Source of the DNA: Fidelibacterota bacterium
GTDB taxonomy: Bacteria > Fidelibacterota > UBA8477 > JABMPR01
DNA: 64,000 nucleotides
Assembly: GCA_016845065.1 (NCBI GenBank)
Contig: JAERTG010000100.1
Location: forward strand, 43,360-107,359
Direction of reading: 5' to 3'
The notes under the pieces are model-generated. The model was given only the letters and a program-made list of their open reading frames with translations, ran no database searches and had not been told where the DNA came from. The translations under genes were made by a program, and so were the position numbers. Each line of letters opens with the position of its first letter. The stretch's first letter is position 1. Positions 1-11,079 of this stretch are shown in pieces.

Positions 1-1
1 G

Positions 2-1501
<1,500 letters not shown>

Positions 1502-1540
1502 ACAAATGATGCGGAGCAGCTGTTCCGACATCAATTAAGT

Positions 1541-1587
1541 AAAAGGAAATGATCAGATAACTCCGTGTTATTCTGGTCATTTTCTTT
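1541..1587. terminator. Intrinsic terminator after dnaK
   Basis: A stem of about 21 base pairs (AAAAG...ATAAC at 1541-1561 against GTTAT...CTTTT at 1566-1587, with two wobble pairs and one bulge) encloses the 5-base loop TCCGT. A T-rich right arm suits termination of dnaK and the A-rich left arm makes it potentially bidirectional. A smaller inverted repeat (ATG-CGGA against TCCG-CAT, about 1508-1532) lies just before it. Confidence 0.75.
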
Positions 1588-1730
1588 TAGACAAGCTCTA
1601 ATACCTTGAGTTACTCGCTCATATTCTCTTAAAGATCAGAAGTAAATTGGTGAACCATTCTGGTTCTAAGTGGTAGAAATATGGAAAAACCTCTATAAAT
1701 TCAAGGCCAAATGAAAGGGCAGATGAGCAG

Positions 1731-4700
1731 GTGAAAAGGAGAGTAGCACAATGGATAGGTGGTGGATTGCTAAGTTCGATTAGCATCCTGATTTACCTCA
1801 TCCTATTCCAGACTCACCTATTCTCTACAATTATTGTGAACTCAATCAATAAGTACATCCTTTCTCCAACAGGGGTATCCATAAACGGAGATATTGAAGG
1901 AGGCCTCCTGAGAAAATCCATGGGGCTCAATCAGTTGCTAATCAAGGTGAATCAGACAGGAAATTCACTGATGACTGCTGATGATATAACCTTGTTGGGT
2001 TGGGAGTGGGACTGGTCTACAAAGGAACTCACACTACAGAACCTCTTTATTGATGGATATTCCATTCAATCACAGAATGCTGGGGATGGTGCTATATTGT
2101 TTGAAGAAAAAACATTACCAGTCTCCACAATCATTCAGAATATTAAAGCTGAACATGGCCAGGTATTATATGCTGGTTCAGACTCAACACAGACCATCGA
2201 ACTTCCATCTCTTCACTCCACTTTATGGTATATCGATGGATTTGTCGATACAAAAATACATTCAGCTATTGCACTGGTTCCCTCAATTACTGCTGACACG
2301 CTCTCCGTAAAGGGATTGGTTGGCATTGATGCCGAGGGTAAAATTAAAGTTCGCGATCTGGACTTAAGTACTCCAAACCAAAATACTAAACTTAATGCTG
2401 CTTACGGTCAGGATCAGGTTTCCATGAACATGAGCGGAGACAATTTAGATCCGAGTACCCTCGAGAATATAACTCTCCCCAGTTACCTCACTGATCTCCG
2501 TCTGAATTATTTGGTGGATATGCACAGGAGCAAAGATAGTTTGGCTTTATCCGGTAGTGGTACGGCCTTATTAAACGGGATAAACATTCCATTCAACCTG
2601 CACCAACTTGAGTCCAGTGCATCTGCTCATCATTTTGATTTATCCTTGGGTACTGAGCTTGAGAATGTAAGAATTAATGCATATAGATCGGCTGATGGAT
2701 ATGAGAATGCAAATATCAACTTCTTCCGTTTTGACGTGGGACAATTAATCGACATTCCAGAATTTCGTGTTTCTGAGCCCATTGGTAAAGTTTCAGTTCG
2801 CGGCCAATCTGGTGAATATATTGTCGATGTTATCCTGGAATCATTTGCAGTAAACAACATGCACTTTGACACTTTTGAGTCAGATTTCACTTTTTCAGAA
2901 GAAAATGGTCTGAATGTTTTCACTGGGCTGGTCACACAGGATAATAATTGGTTACAATTCAATGGAAAACTTGCTCCGGATGAAATCAATTTGGATGGGT
3001 CCATTGGTTTTTCAGATTTTTCCTTCCTGGAATCCCTGGGTGTTCAAAACAGGATGAGTGGTGACATATCAAGTCAATTTAAGGTGACTGGCAACTTTGA
3101 TCAGCAGCGAGTGAGGGCTGACATCTTGCCTGAGAGTCTTTCCTATGATAACAAACTTACCTTAACCGGTGAAGGCAAAGTCGATCTTTCTATAGATGAC
3201 AGAGCTCTTAGCGGAGATATTGCTCTTATGGGAGAAAGTGGCTTCCTCTTTAGAGATAGCCTTCAATCCTATACAATCCTGGCAAACATTTCAGATGAGG
3301 GATATTTCATTGAGGACATGCATCTGCAAGGTATTAACAATATGGTATCAATCAGTGGTGGTTTTGATTACTCTAATATAATTCTTAATAAATTGAACAT
3401 GATTCAAGGTGATAATCAGCTAAAACTTGCAGATACGGTCATCGTTATCGGAAATTCTCAAAATATGTTCCACATACCATCAAGTGTTGTCACCTTTAAC
3501 AATGGCGGCCTATCTCTTCAAGGTAATTTCTCAAAAGAAGATGGTTACGACCTGAACGCAGAATATGAATTGATAGATATTGCCCGTGTTCTGGATTTTT
3601 TCAGGGTAGATGTCGATTTTAGTGGTGTAGCCTCTGGAGCAGCTACGATAAGTGGAAATTTATTGGATCCAATTATTGACGCGAAGCTCATATTGGTTGA
3701 CGGTGTAACGCATGGCTATCCAAGTGACTCTGCCAGCGTAGATCTAAGACTCACCAGCTCAGAAGTAGTAAGCAATAACATAGATGCTTATACTGCTGGA
3801 GGCTCATTGAATCTGGTTGGCAATTTACCATGGGGATATAAGATAAAAGGGGATGATATCGGTGATGTGCCTCAATACTTCTCAATCCTTACAGAAAACT
3901 ACCGGTTAAGAGATTTTAACTTCACATCCCTTGTGGGCATGCCAATATCCGGTCGTGCAACTGGATCACTCTCGATCCGTGGAACACCCTTGGACACAAA
4001 ACTAGATGCGCAACTATCACTGTCTAACGCTTCGTTTGATACACTTAAATTTTCCCAGGGCTACTCAGAGTTGTCCTACGAAGGGAACCTGCTAACCTTT
4101 GATACCTTATCTATGGTCAGCAATTGGGGATATGGGTCTGGAACGGGATTCATGCCCGTTTCTCTGGATCTCATAGCTGAGGACAGATTGTCTGTTGCTT
4201 CCCGAGATATGGGTCTAGATTTCGAATTTAATCTCAATGAGATGCCATTCTTCTCCTCCTATTTTCCATATATCGATGCCATACAGGGAGATTTTATAGG
4301 TACTCTTGGATTTACGGGACCTCTCGTAGCACCGATCCGAAATGGCAAGATCCGGGGACACAATGCCAGGCTCGAAATTTCACTATTGGGGAATCCTATT
4401 ACAGACATTCACGCTGAGATCACTGTAGTCGATAATACTTTAATCATTGATCATTTCTCCGGTCGCATGAATTTCTCTGAAGGCTCAAATCTCAACACCC
4501 AGGGCGCAGTTGGTTGGATGGCTGAAAAAGCTGGAGATTTGATTGGTGTCAACGCCACGGAAACCTATGCTGGAGATGTAACTGCAACGGGTGGTCTTGA
4601 TCTGACATCCTTCTTTGAACCTCGTTTTGATATTCAGTTAAAGGCAAATGAGGTATACTATCGAAGTACAGACGGGCTCATTGAAGCCATTGCAGATGCG

Positions 4701-5555
4701 GATTTGACCTTTGCAGGTCAGGATACGTTAAATGTTGAAGCAGTCATACCTGTGCTAAGAGCTGGATACTATGCAAATTTCGAATCTGAAACTTCATATG
4801 AAGAAATCGTCAGTCGCACAGACAGTACCCTGTTTAAGTATAGCCTAAACACTCAATTTGCCAGTGACCTACTTATATCAAATGATCAGATGGAAGCAGA
4901 GTTCGAGGGTGAGTTATGGCTACTGGATTATGGTGATGATATCATGCGATTTAGTGGGACACTCACGGTTCTTGATGGGGGTAAATTCTACTATCTCGGA
5001 AATGAGCTAAACCTTATGTCCGGAGAGATCATATTCAATTCTGTAGATTTTAATCCACAGATTAACATGGAAGCTGAAATTGATATTGAAGGTGAAACCG
5101 TAGAACTCATTTTAAGTGGTGATCTTGATGAACCGGAGCTGGTGATCAAAGCGGAAGACACCAAACTTTCTCAGAGTGATGTATTGTCATACCTCACCCT
5201 TAATAAAACGTTGGTGGATATTAGTTTAGATGAATCAGCCCTTGATCCAGTTGAGAATTTAAGTATTCAATTTGTAGAAAAACAGATATCCAAGTTGGGT
5301 AGGGAATATATTGGATTAGACCTTGTCGGTGTAGATTTTGCCGCAGATTCCTCAGCCAATGCCAGGCTGCGTCTCGGACAGAGGTTGTCTAAGAACCTGA
5401 TGATTACTTATGAAGGTGCTATCCAACCCACTGATGGTGAGACTGATTATGATTTTGGTTTTGAGTATCAAATAAGCAAGAATGTTTCAGTTACGACAAA
5501 AATTAATCAGAATAGAGATGTGGAATTGAACGGGAGGCTAAAATTCACCTATTGA
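1731..5555 (+). CDS. tamB: TamB-family translocation/assembly protein (DUF490)
   Basis: A 1274-residue protein with one N-terminal membrane anchor (about residues 10-32, GGGLLSSISILIYLILF), then a very long beta-rich region of repeating short strands, and a conserved C-terminal DUF490 domain. The segment GGKFYYLGNELNLMSGEIIF near residues 1080-1100 and the D-EPEL-I tract after it are typical of that domain. TamB/AsmA-like proteins span the periplasm and work with an Omp85 partner in outer-membrane biogenesis or lipid transport. The partner gene follows with a 4-base overlap, which strongly supports the call. Translation starts at GTG 1731; an upstream ATG at 1711 stops after seven codons. Function in this organism is inferred from the family. 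Confidence 0.9.
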   Translation: MKRRVAQWIGGGLLSSISILIYLILFQTHLFSTIIVNSINKYILSPTGVSINGDIEGGLLRKSMGLNQLLIKVNQTGNSLMTADDITLLGWEWDWSTKELTLQNLFIDGYSIQSQNAGDGAILFEEKTLPVSTIIQNIKAEHGQVLYAGSDSTQTIELPSLHSTLWYIDGFVDTKIHSAIALVPSITADTLSVKGLVGIDAEGKIKVRDLDLSTPNQNTKLNAAYGQDQVSMNMSGDNLDPSTLENITLPSYLTDLRLNYLVDMHRSKDSLALSGSGTALLNGINIPFNLHQLESSASAHHFDLSLGTELENVRINAYRSADGYENANINFFRFDVGQLIDIPEFRVSEPIGKVSVRGQSGEYIVDVILESFAVNNMHFDTFESDFTFSEENGLNVFTGLVTQDNNWLQFNGKLAPDEINLDGSIGFSDFSFLESLGVQNRMSGDISSQFKVTGNFDQQRVRADILPESLSYDNKLTLTGEGKVDLSIDDRALSGDIALMGESGFLFRDSLQSYTILANISDEGYFIEDMHLQGINNMVSISGGFDYSNIILNKLNMIQGDNQLKLADTVIVIGNSQNMFHIPSSVVTFNNGGLSLQGNFSKEDGYDLNAEYELIDIARVLDFFRVDVDFSGVASGAATISGNLLDPIIDAKLILVDGVTHGYPSDSASVDLRLTSSEVVSNNIDAYTAGGSLNLVGNLPWGYKIKGDDIGDVPQYFSILTENYRLRDFNFTSLVGMPISGRATGSLSIRGTPLDTKLDAQLSLSNASFDTLKFSQGYSELSYEGNLLTFDTLSMVSNWGYGSGTGFMPVSLDLIAEDRLSVASRDMGLDFEFNLNEMPFFSSYFPYIDAIQGDFIGTLGFTGPLVAPIRNGKIRGHNARLEISLLGNPITDIHAEITVVDNTLIIDHFSGRMNFSEGSNLNTQGAVGWMAEKAGDLIGVNATETYAGDVTATGGLDLTSFFEPRFDIQLKANEVYYRSTDGLIEAIADADLTFAGQDTLNVEAVIPVLRAGYYANFESETSYEEIVSRTDSTLFKYSLNTQFASDLLISNDQMEAEFEGELWLLDYGDDIMRFSGTLTVLDGGKFYYLGNELNLMSGEIIFNSVDFNPQINMEAEIDIEGETVELILSGDLDEPELVIKAEDTKLSQSDVLSYLTLNKTLVDISLDESALDPVENLSIQFVEKQISKLGREYIGLDLVGVDFAADSSANARLRLGQRLSKNLMITYEGAIQPTDGETDYDFGFEYQISKNVSVTTKINQNRDVELNGRLKFTY

Positions 5556-7381
5556 GATCCGTTTCCCTTCGATTCCTACTCTTGAACTTTCTGGTTGCGT
5601 TTTCCCTCTTTTCTCAATCAACACAGGAAGCTCCTGAAATTGTTGATATTCAAATAACCGGTAACATCAACCTCACCAGTAAGGACCTATTGAATCAAAT
5701 CCACCTCAAGGAAAAAAGGCTCGTGAGTAAGGGCAGTTTTTACAATCCACATCATCTTGCCAGGGAAATAGAAAAACTTGAAGATTACTACGTTCTCAAC
5801 GGATTCCTGGATGCACGGATTACAGATTCTCTCTCAGTCAGTGAAGAAACAGTGATTATTGTGTTACAGGTTGAAGAGGGAAAGCAGTACTACCTCAGAG
5901 ATGTGACACTGACCGGTAATAGTGTCTTCACAGAAGAGGACTATCTTGAGCTCATTGAATTTCAAGCCGGTTCCAGTTTCAATACATTTAAAATTCGTGA
6001 AAATCTTATAGAAATGCTCACGCTATACCAGAATAATGGGTACCCATTAATCAATATTAGGGATAGCGTCGTTGTTGCTGACTCTGTAAGTCTGTATATC
6101 AAGGTTAGAGAAGGACCAAAACTTAATATTGGGAAAATCAACATCCAGGAAGTTGAACAAGTACCAAAACATATCATTGCCAGGGAGCTAATCGTAGATC
6201 AAGGTGAAGTATTCAATCTTGCAAACATTGAGGAGTCTAAACGACGCCTCTATGAAACCAGTCTGTTTAATAGTGTGAATATATCATTGGGTACTGTTAA
6301 TCTTGATTCACTGACCATCGATATTGATGTTGAAGTGATAGCTGCCAAGTTCCGTGCTTTTGATATGAATATGGGAGTTAGGCAGGGCAGACCCGAAGAG
6401 TCCCTGAAGTCTGATCCTGAGTTGAGTGTCGGTGTTTCAGGAAGCTGGTATCATAATAATCTGTTTGATCAGAGTAGAAGAGTTCGTATTGAAACAAAAA
6501 TCAGTTCCATATACCCTGTCATCTTTATTCCTCAGCGATTTAATTTTGATTTCTTTTATGTGGAGCCATGGCTCTCCAAATTCAGAGTCCCCCTCACCAT
6601 TAATCCATTTTTCTGGTATGTAGATTATGTTGATGATACTCAAGAAATATTCAATAATCTCGCATATGGACTGCGGGCAGTCATGACTTACCGCTGGTTC
6701 AGACGCATAAAAATCCAATCATTGGCTGAATGGAGCCAGTCAAAAAGTACAGGTGACCCGACTGAAGTTGAGGATTTATATCAGGAAGCTCGTAAAATTG
6801 GATTAAAGTTCACCTGGGACAGACGTGACAATTATTTCTACCCGCATCATGGTTTCAAATTTGTTTTAGAACCAGAAATGGTGGGGTACTTCTTGGGTGG
6901 TGAGAACAATTATGTCCAGCTACAGTCGTCATTCAGTTCATTCTGGAATTTATTCGGTGATGTTGTATTTGCCCATAATATGAATATGGCTATAGCTTTT
7001 CAAAGGGATCCAGATATTGATATACCATATGCAAAACGATTTTTTCTCGGAGGTAACTCCAGTATCAGGGGTTTTGATCAAAGAATGGTTGGACCCATGG
7101 TCGACAGTGATCCTCTTGGTGGCAATCTGAGACTCTACACAAATTTTGAATTGCGTTTCCCTATATACAGCATCATGGGAGGTAGTCTATTTCTGGATAT
7201 CGGAAACCTCTGGTCTGAAATCGAAGATGCAACTATTTCTGATGTTGAGATGGCTGTGGGAGGTGGAATTACGATAGATACTCCCATTGGACCAGCTCGA
7301 ATTGATTATGGAATTCCCCTGGGGGCTGAACATGCTAATAAAACCGGACAAACGCACATTGCCATAGCATACGCCTTTTAA
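5552..7381 (+). CDS. tamA: Omp85-family outer membrane protein, TamA-like
   Basis: 609 residues with a signal peptide (LRFLLLNFLVAFSLFSQ), about three to four POTRA repeats over residues 25-265 (VDIQITGNINLTSKDLL, LRDVTLTGNSVFTEEDYL, LNIGKINIQE), and a C-terminal Omp85 beta-barrel. The barrel carries FFLGGNSSIRGF (the VRGF/IRGF lid-lock motif) and ends in phenylalanine (IAIAYAF), the expected beta-signal for BAM-dependent insertion. The TTG start at 5552 overlaps the tamB stop by 4 bases, so the two are translationally coupled. Length, POTRA number and the tamB neighbour fit TamA; BamA is the alternative, as both belong to Omp85. It would act in the outer membrane with TamB. Confidence 0.87.
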   Translation: MRSVSLRFLLLNFLVAFSLFSQSTQEAPEIVDIQITGNINLTSKDLLNQIHLKEKRLVSKGSFYNPHHLAREIEKLEDYYVLNGFLDARITDSLSVSEETVIIVLQVEEGKQYYLRDVTLTGNSVFTEEDYLELIEFQAGSSFNTFKIRENLIEMLTLYQNNGYPLINIRDSVVVADSVSLYIKVREGPKLNIGKINIQEVEQVPKHIIARELIVDQGEVFNLANIEESKRRLYETSLFNSVNISLGTVNLDSLTIDIDVEVIAAKFRAFDMNMGVRQGRPEESLKSDPELSVGVSGSWYHNNLFDQSRRVRIETKISSIYPVIFIPQRFNFDFFYVEPWLSKFRVPLTINPFFWYVDYVDDTQEIFNNLAYGLRAVMTYRWFRRIKIQSLAEWSQSKSTGDPTEVEDLYQEARKIGLKFTWDRRDNYFYPHHGFKFVLEPEMVGYFLGGENNYVQLQSSFSSFWNLFGDVVFAHNMNMAIAFQRDPDIDIPYAKRFFLGGNSSIRGFDQRMVGPMVDSDPLGGNLRLYTNFELRFPIYSIMGGSLFLDIGNLWSEIEDATISDVEMAVGGGITIDTPIGPARIDYGIPLGAEHANKTGQTHIAIAYAF

Positions 7382-7507
7382 AAAAATTATAATGCAGGGA
7401 ACATGGATTGTCATCATACGTAAAAGATGCCGTAAATGAAATTAGCTGTTCAATTGTTACTAAATAAATCGTTTCAAAGGGAAGAAGAAACAAGAGGAAA
7501 TTGATCA

Positions 7508-8218
7508 ATGAAAAAATTAGTTATTCTAGGAATTATCATCTTGAGTATGCTCGTCATCTCGTGTGGAAAATCGTATGATGAATATCTTGTACAGGGTAGT
7601 GAATTGAAAGATTCAAAGGATTATGAAGCCTCTCTTGAATCCTTTATAAATGCCATCAATAAAGCTGAAACAGCAGAGCAGAGGATCGCAGCCAACATTG
7701 AGGCTGGGAATTTATCAGCCACTTATTTAAAAGATTTAGTTAAAGCAGATGCATTCTACATGGCTACACTGGCAGATATCAATGATTATTCAGCAGGTGA
7801 TTTGCGTGACTTGGCAAAACAGGCGTTGGCAGTACAGGCAAACGAATCTGCAGTAAAAATGTATATGCTTTGGCTAGATAAATATTCAGACGACGCGGAC
7901 GCAGTGATGGTAAAGTACGAGTTCGCAGAAGTATATCACAAGAATATCCTCAACCTTAAAAAAGCCATCGAAATTTATGGCGAAATTGTTGACCAATATC
8001 CTGATTCAGAACAGGCTCCTAAAGCCTTATTCTCAATTGGTTACATCTATGCCAATGAGCTTGGTGAAAACGAACCTGCGACCAAGTACTACTCGAAATT
8101 TATCGAAGCTTATCCAGATCATGAGATGGCTCCATCAGTAGAATTTGAGTTAAAATATCTCGGCAAATCACTGGAAGAAATTCCTGAGTTACAACATTTA
8201 CTCAGCAAGACCTCTTAA
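7508..8218 (+). CDS. TPR-repeat lipoprotein
   Basis: 236 residues. The N-terminus is a lipoprotein signal (KKLVILGIIILSMLVISC, lipobox VISC, acylated Cys at residue 19). The mature protein is helical with several tetratricopeptide-like repeats, for example SKDYEASLESFINAINKA near the N-terminus and AIEIYGEIVDQYPDSEQAPKA near residues 155-175. The DQYPDS..A..A pattern resembles BamD/YbgF-type TPR modules, so a role in envelope assembly is possible but not shown. An AGAGGAA ribosome site precedes ATG 7508. It ends 18 bases before the moxR-like gene and may head that operon. Confidence 0.8.
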   Translation: MKKLVILGIIILSMLVISCGKSYDEYLVQGSELKDSKDYEASLESFINAINKAETAEQRIAANIEAGNLSATYLKDLVKADAFYMATLADINDYSAGDLRDLAKQALAVQANESAVKMYMLWLDKYSDDADAVMVKYEFAEVYHKNILNLKKAIEIYGEIVDQYPDSEQAPKALFSIGYIYANELGENEPATKYYSKFIEAYPDHEMAPSVEFELKYLGKSLEEIPELQHLLSKTS

Positions 8219-8236
8219 TTAACAGGATTTTCAAGT

Positions 8237-9229
8237 ATGACATTTGATCTTACACAGCTTAATGAAAAAATTAAGGATAAAAGTCTATTCCTAAAAACGC
8301 TTGAGGCAGAAGCTGCCAAAGTTGTTGTAGGGCAACGGGGAATGATAAGACGCATACTCATCGGATTGCTATCCAATGGACATATTTTATTGGAAGGTGT
8401 TCCCGGTTTAGCTAAGACGCTAACCATCAAGACCCTTGCGGAACTCATAGATACAAGTTTCAACCGTATCCAGTTTACCCCGGACCTCTTGCCGGCTGAT
8501 TTGCTGGGTACCTTGATCTACAATCAAAAGAACGGTGAATTCAATGTAAAAAAGGGACCTCTGTTTGGTAACATCATTCTTGCTGATGAAATCAATAGAT
8601 CTCCTGCAAAAGTACAGGCAGCATTGCTTGAATCAATGCAAGAGAAACAGATCACGATAGGTGAATCGACGTACAAGTTAGAAGAGCCTTTTCTTGTTTT
8701 AGCCACACAGAACCCAATCGAGCAGGAAGGGACTTATCCCTTACCCGAAGCTCAGGTTGATCGTTTCATGTTGAAACTAAAAGTCGATTACCCAACTGAT
8801 GAAGAAGAATTTGAAATCATAAAACGCATGGCTCATCCAGAGCCCAAGTTTGATATCAAACCTGTGATCAAAAAATCCGATATTCTGGAAGCAAGAAATG
8901 TTGTAGATGAGATTTATATAGATGACAAAATATTCAAATATATTGTTTCTCTGGTTATGGCCACCCGTGATCCAGTAAAGGCTGGCTTGAATGATATGGA
9001 GGCACTCATAGAATATGGTGCATCTCCAAGAGCCTCAATTAATCTGGCACTAGCCGCCAAGGCTAATGCCTTTATTAATCAAAGAGGATATGTCACTCCA
9101 GATGATATCAGAGCGATAGGAATGGATGTATTACGGCATCGAGTTCTTGTTTCTTACGAGGCCGAAGCTGAAGAAGTGACCAGTGAGGATATTGTTCAGA
9201 GGATATTTGAAGTCACAGAAGTACCCTGA
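8237..9229 (+). CDS. MoxR-family AAA+ ATPase
   Basis: 330 residues. It has the MoxR-type Walker A GVPGLAKTL (about residues 55-63), FTPDLLPADLLGT, the Walker B-like ILADEINRSPAKVQAALLES and the sensor region LATQNPIEQEGTYPLPEAQVDRF. MoxR ATPases are cytoplasmic chaperone-like enzymes that usually act with vWA-domain partners to mature proteins or complexes. Here the next gene encodes a DUF58 protein, the standard partner arrangement. Start ATG 8237 lies 18 bases after the preceding lipoprotein. The substrate cannot be told from the sequence. Confidence 0.95.
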   Translation: MTFDLTQLNEKIKDKSLFLKTLEAEAAKVVVGQRGMIRRILIGLLSNGHILLEGVPGLAKTLTIKTLAELIDTSFNRIQFTPDLLPADLLGTLIYNQKNGEFNVKKGPLFGNIILADEINRSPAKVQAALLESMQEKQITIGESTYKLEEPFLVLATQNPIEQEGTYPLPEAQVDRFMLKLKVDYPTDEEEFEIIKRMAHPEPKFDIKPVIKKSDILEARNVVDEIYIDDKIFKYIVSLVMATRDPVKAGLNDMEALIEYGASPRASINLALAAKANAFINQRGYVTPDDIRAIGMDVLRHRVLVSYEAEAEEVTSEDIVQRIFEVTEVP

Positions 9230-9295
9230 TCCAATTTTTTGTTTAAATAAATGCAACGACCCAATAATAGATTATTTCGCAAGGAATAATGGCTT

Positions 9296-10174
9296 TTGTT
9301 AAATCGCGATTTATTAAAAAAAGTAAAGAAAATTGAGTTAAGTACACGGCACTTGGTAAATGAAGTGTTCGGTGGAGAATACCACTCTGTGTTTAAGGGC
9401 AGGGGTATGGAATTTGCCGAAGTGCGTGAATATACTCCTGGTGACGATATCCGTACGATTGATTGGAATGTTTCAGCAAGAACAGGTGTTCCTTTTGTCA
9501 AATTGTTTGAGGAAGAGCGCGAACTCACAGTTATGATTCTGGTTGATGCATCTGCATCTGGAGCTTTTGGAACAAAAGTGCAGATGAAAAGGACGCTGGC
9601 AGCTGAGCTGTCTGCTGTTCTGGCTTTCTCAGCCGTAAAAAATAACGACAAAGTGGGATTGATAATATTCACGGATCGTGTTGAGAAATATATACCACCA
9701 CGTAAGGGTCGTTCCCACGTACTACGTGTTATTCGAGAAGTTCTGGATCACGAACCAGAACATCAGGGTACGAGTATAAATACAGCTCTTGAATTCATGA
9801 GTAGAGTTATCCGGAAGAGAGCTGTGACGTTTATGATCTCAGATTTTCTTGACAAAGATTATGAAAAAAGTATTAAACAGGCTAGTCGGAAACATGATAT
9901 GCTCTCATTTCACTTACAAGATCCCTGGGAAATTGAGCTACCTGATCTTGGCTTGATCCAACTCCATGATGGTGAAACAGGGGAGACTTCCCTGATAAAT
10001 ACTGGAAATTCTTCGTTCCGAAAAACATATGAGGAGAAGTCAAAAGAACGCATCGCGAAATTACAGGCATTCTTCAAATCCAGTGGCTTGGACTATTTAC
10101 CCATACGGACTGATTTGCCATATGTAGACCCATTGATAAGCTTTTTCAGAAAGCGGGCATCCAGAAGACGATGA
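9296..10174 (+). CDS. DUF58 / vWA-like domain protein
   Basis: 292 residues. The N-terminal half carries the DUF58 signature (FAEVREYTPGDDIRTIDWNVSARTG), followed by a vWA-like fold with the MIDAS-like segment LVDASASGAFG near residues 84-94. DUF58 proteins pair with MoxR ATPases and are thought to be client or adaptor components. The TTG start at 9296 is chosen because an AAGGA ribosome site sits 10 bases upstream; the nearby ATG at 9289 is in another frame. The 3' end overlaps the next gene by 4 bases (ATGA), indicating coupling. The actual target is unknown. Confidence 0.92.
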   Translation: MLNRDLLKKVKKIELSTRHLVNEVFGGEYHSVFKGRGMEFAEVREYTPGDDIRTIDWNVSARTGVPFVKLFEEERELTVMILVDASASGAFGTKVQMKRTLAAELSAVLAFSAVKNNDKVGLIIFTDRVEKYIPPRKGRSHVLRVIREVLDHEPEHQGTSINTALEFMSRVIRKRAVTFMISDFLDKDYEKSIKQASRKHDMLSFHLQDPWEIELPDLGLIQLHDGETGETSLINTGNSSFRKTYEEKSKERIAKLQAFFKSSGLDYLPIRTDLPYVDPLISFFRKRASRRR

Positions 10175-11079
10175 GATTCCATGCAATCATATTTGCACTG
10201 ATTATGACTAATCTCTTTGGATTTAAAGCTCATTTTCAAGGGGATAGCCTGAAGGGTTATTTAGGAGATGTCTTTACTTTTGGGTGGGAGATTCAGCACG
10301 ACCAGCAGTCTAAATTGACTTTTAGCGAAATTGACCTGGAAGGAACAGGAATCGAAGTACTTGATAGAAAATTGACTAATACTGAAAACGGATCAAGCTT
10401 GCTGTTTAATGCGGCGATTTATGATTCAGTAGGTATATATACCTTTCCTTCTTCCATCGTTTATCTGGAAAACGCAGATGGAATGGATAGTCTCTTCCTC
10501 AGGGGTCCTGATATTGAAATCGCTTCAGTGTTGACACCTGCTGATACCACATTTAGAGATATCAAAGGTATTCATGATATCAGGATGCCAATTAATTTAA
10601 TGATTGTAGTAATTGTCTTGCTGCTCCTCGTATTTGCTTATTTAATTTTTTATCTGATTAGGCGGTTCAAGACGTCGAGTACACCAGCTTATCTTGAGAA
10701 AGTTATTGTTCCACCTGAAGAAGCGCATATTATCGCCCTTAGAGCATATGAATCTTTAAAACGTTCCAAATATGTGCGCTTTGAGCAATTTAAAGAATTC
10801 TATTCAGAATTAACCTACATCCTGAAGCAATATTACGAAAATAGATATCTAGTTGATGCTCTAGAACAAACCACTTCAGAGTTTCGTAACACGATGGAAT
10901 CCATGGTTGAGTTTGACAATGAACTTATAAGCGAGACGCATGAATTATTAGAAAAGGCTGATTTTATCAAGTTTGCCAAAGCCAGCAGTGATGAATTAGA
11001 ATCTGGTAAGGCATTAAATAAGGCTATTGAATTAGTAAATCGAACAAAGATTCAATCGAATCAAGGAGATAACACGTGA
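10171..11079 (+). CDS. Membrane protein of the MoxR/DUF58 operon (BatD/DUF4381-like)
   Basis: 302 residues: an N-terminal signal sequence (IIFALIMTNLFGFKAHF), an extracytoplasmic beta-rich domain of about 115 residues, a single transmembrane helix (LMIVVIVLLLLVFAYLIFYLI, about residues 144-164) and a helical cytoplasmic tail of about 135 residues containing FKEFYSELTYILKQYYENRY. This topology and the position after MoxR and DUF58 genes match the short membrane proteins of Bat-type operons. It overlaps the DUF58 gene by 4 bases upstream and the ABC ATPase gene by 4 bases downstream (GTGA), linking the MoxR module to the transporter. No enzymatic motif was recognised. Confidence 0.72.
   Translation: MRFHAIIFALIMTNLFGFKAHFQGDSLKGYLGDVFTFGWEIQHDQQSKLTFSEIDLEGTGIEVLDRKLTNTENGSSLLFNAAIYDSVGIYTFPSSIVYLENADGMDSLFLRGPDIEIASVLTPADTTFRDIKGIHDIRMPINLMIVVIVLLLLVFAYLIFYLIRRFKTSSTPAYLEKVIVPPEEAHIIALRAYESLKRSKYVRFEQFKEFYSELTYILKQYYENRYLVDALEQTTSEFRNTMESMVEFDNELISETHELLEKADFIKFAKASSDELESGKALNKAIELVNRTKIQSNQGDNT

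Noticed and set aside
9289..9291. ATG 9289 as start of the DUF58 gene
   Set aside because: It is out of frame with the DUF58 coding sequence; TTG 9296 is in frame with an AAGGA site at good spacing.
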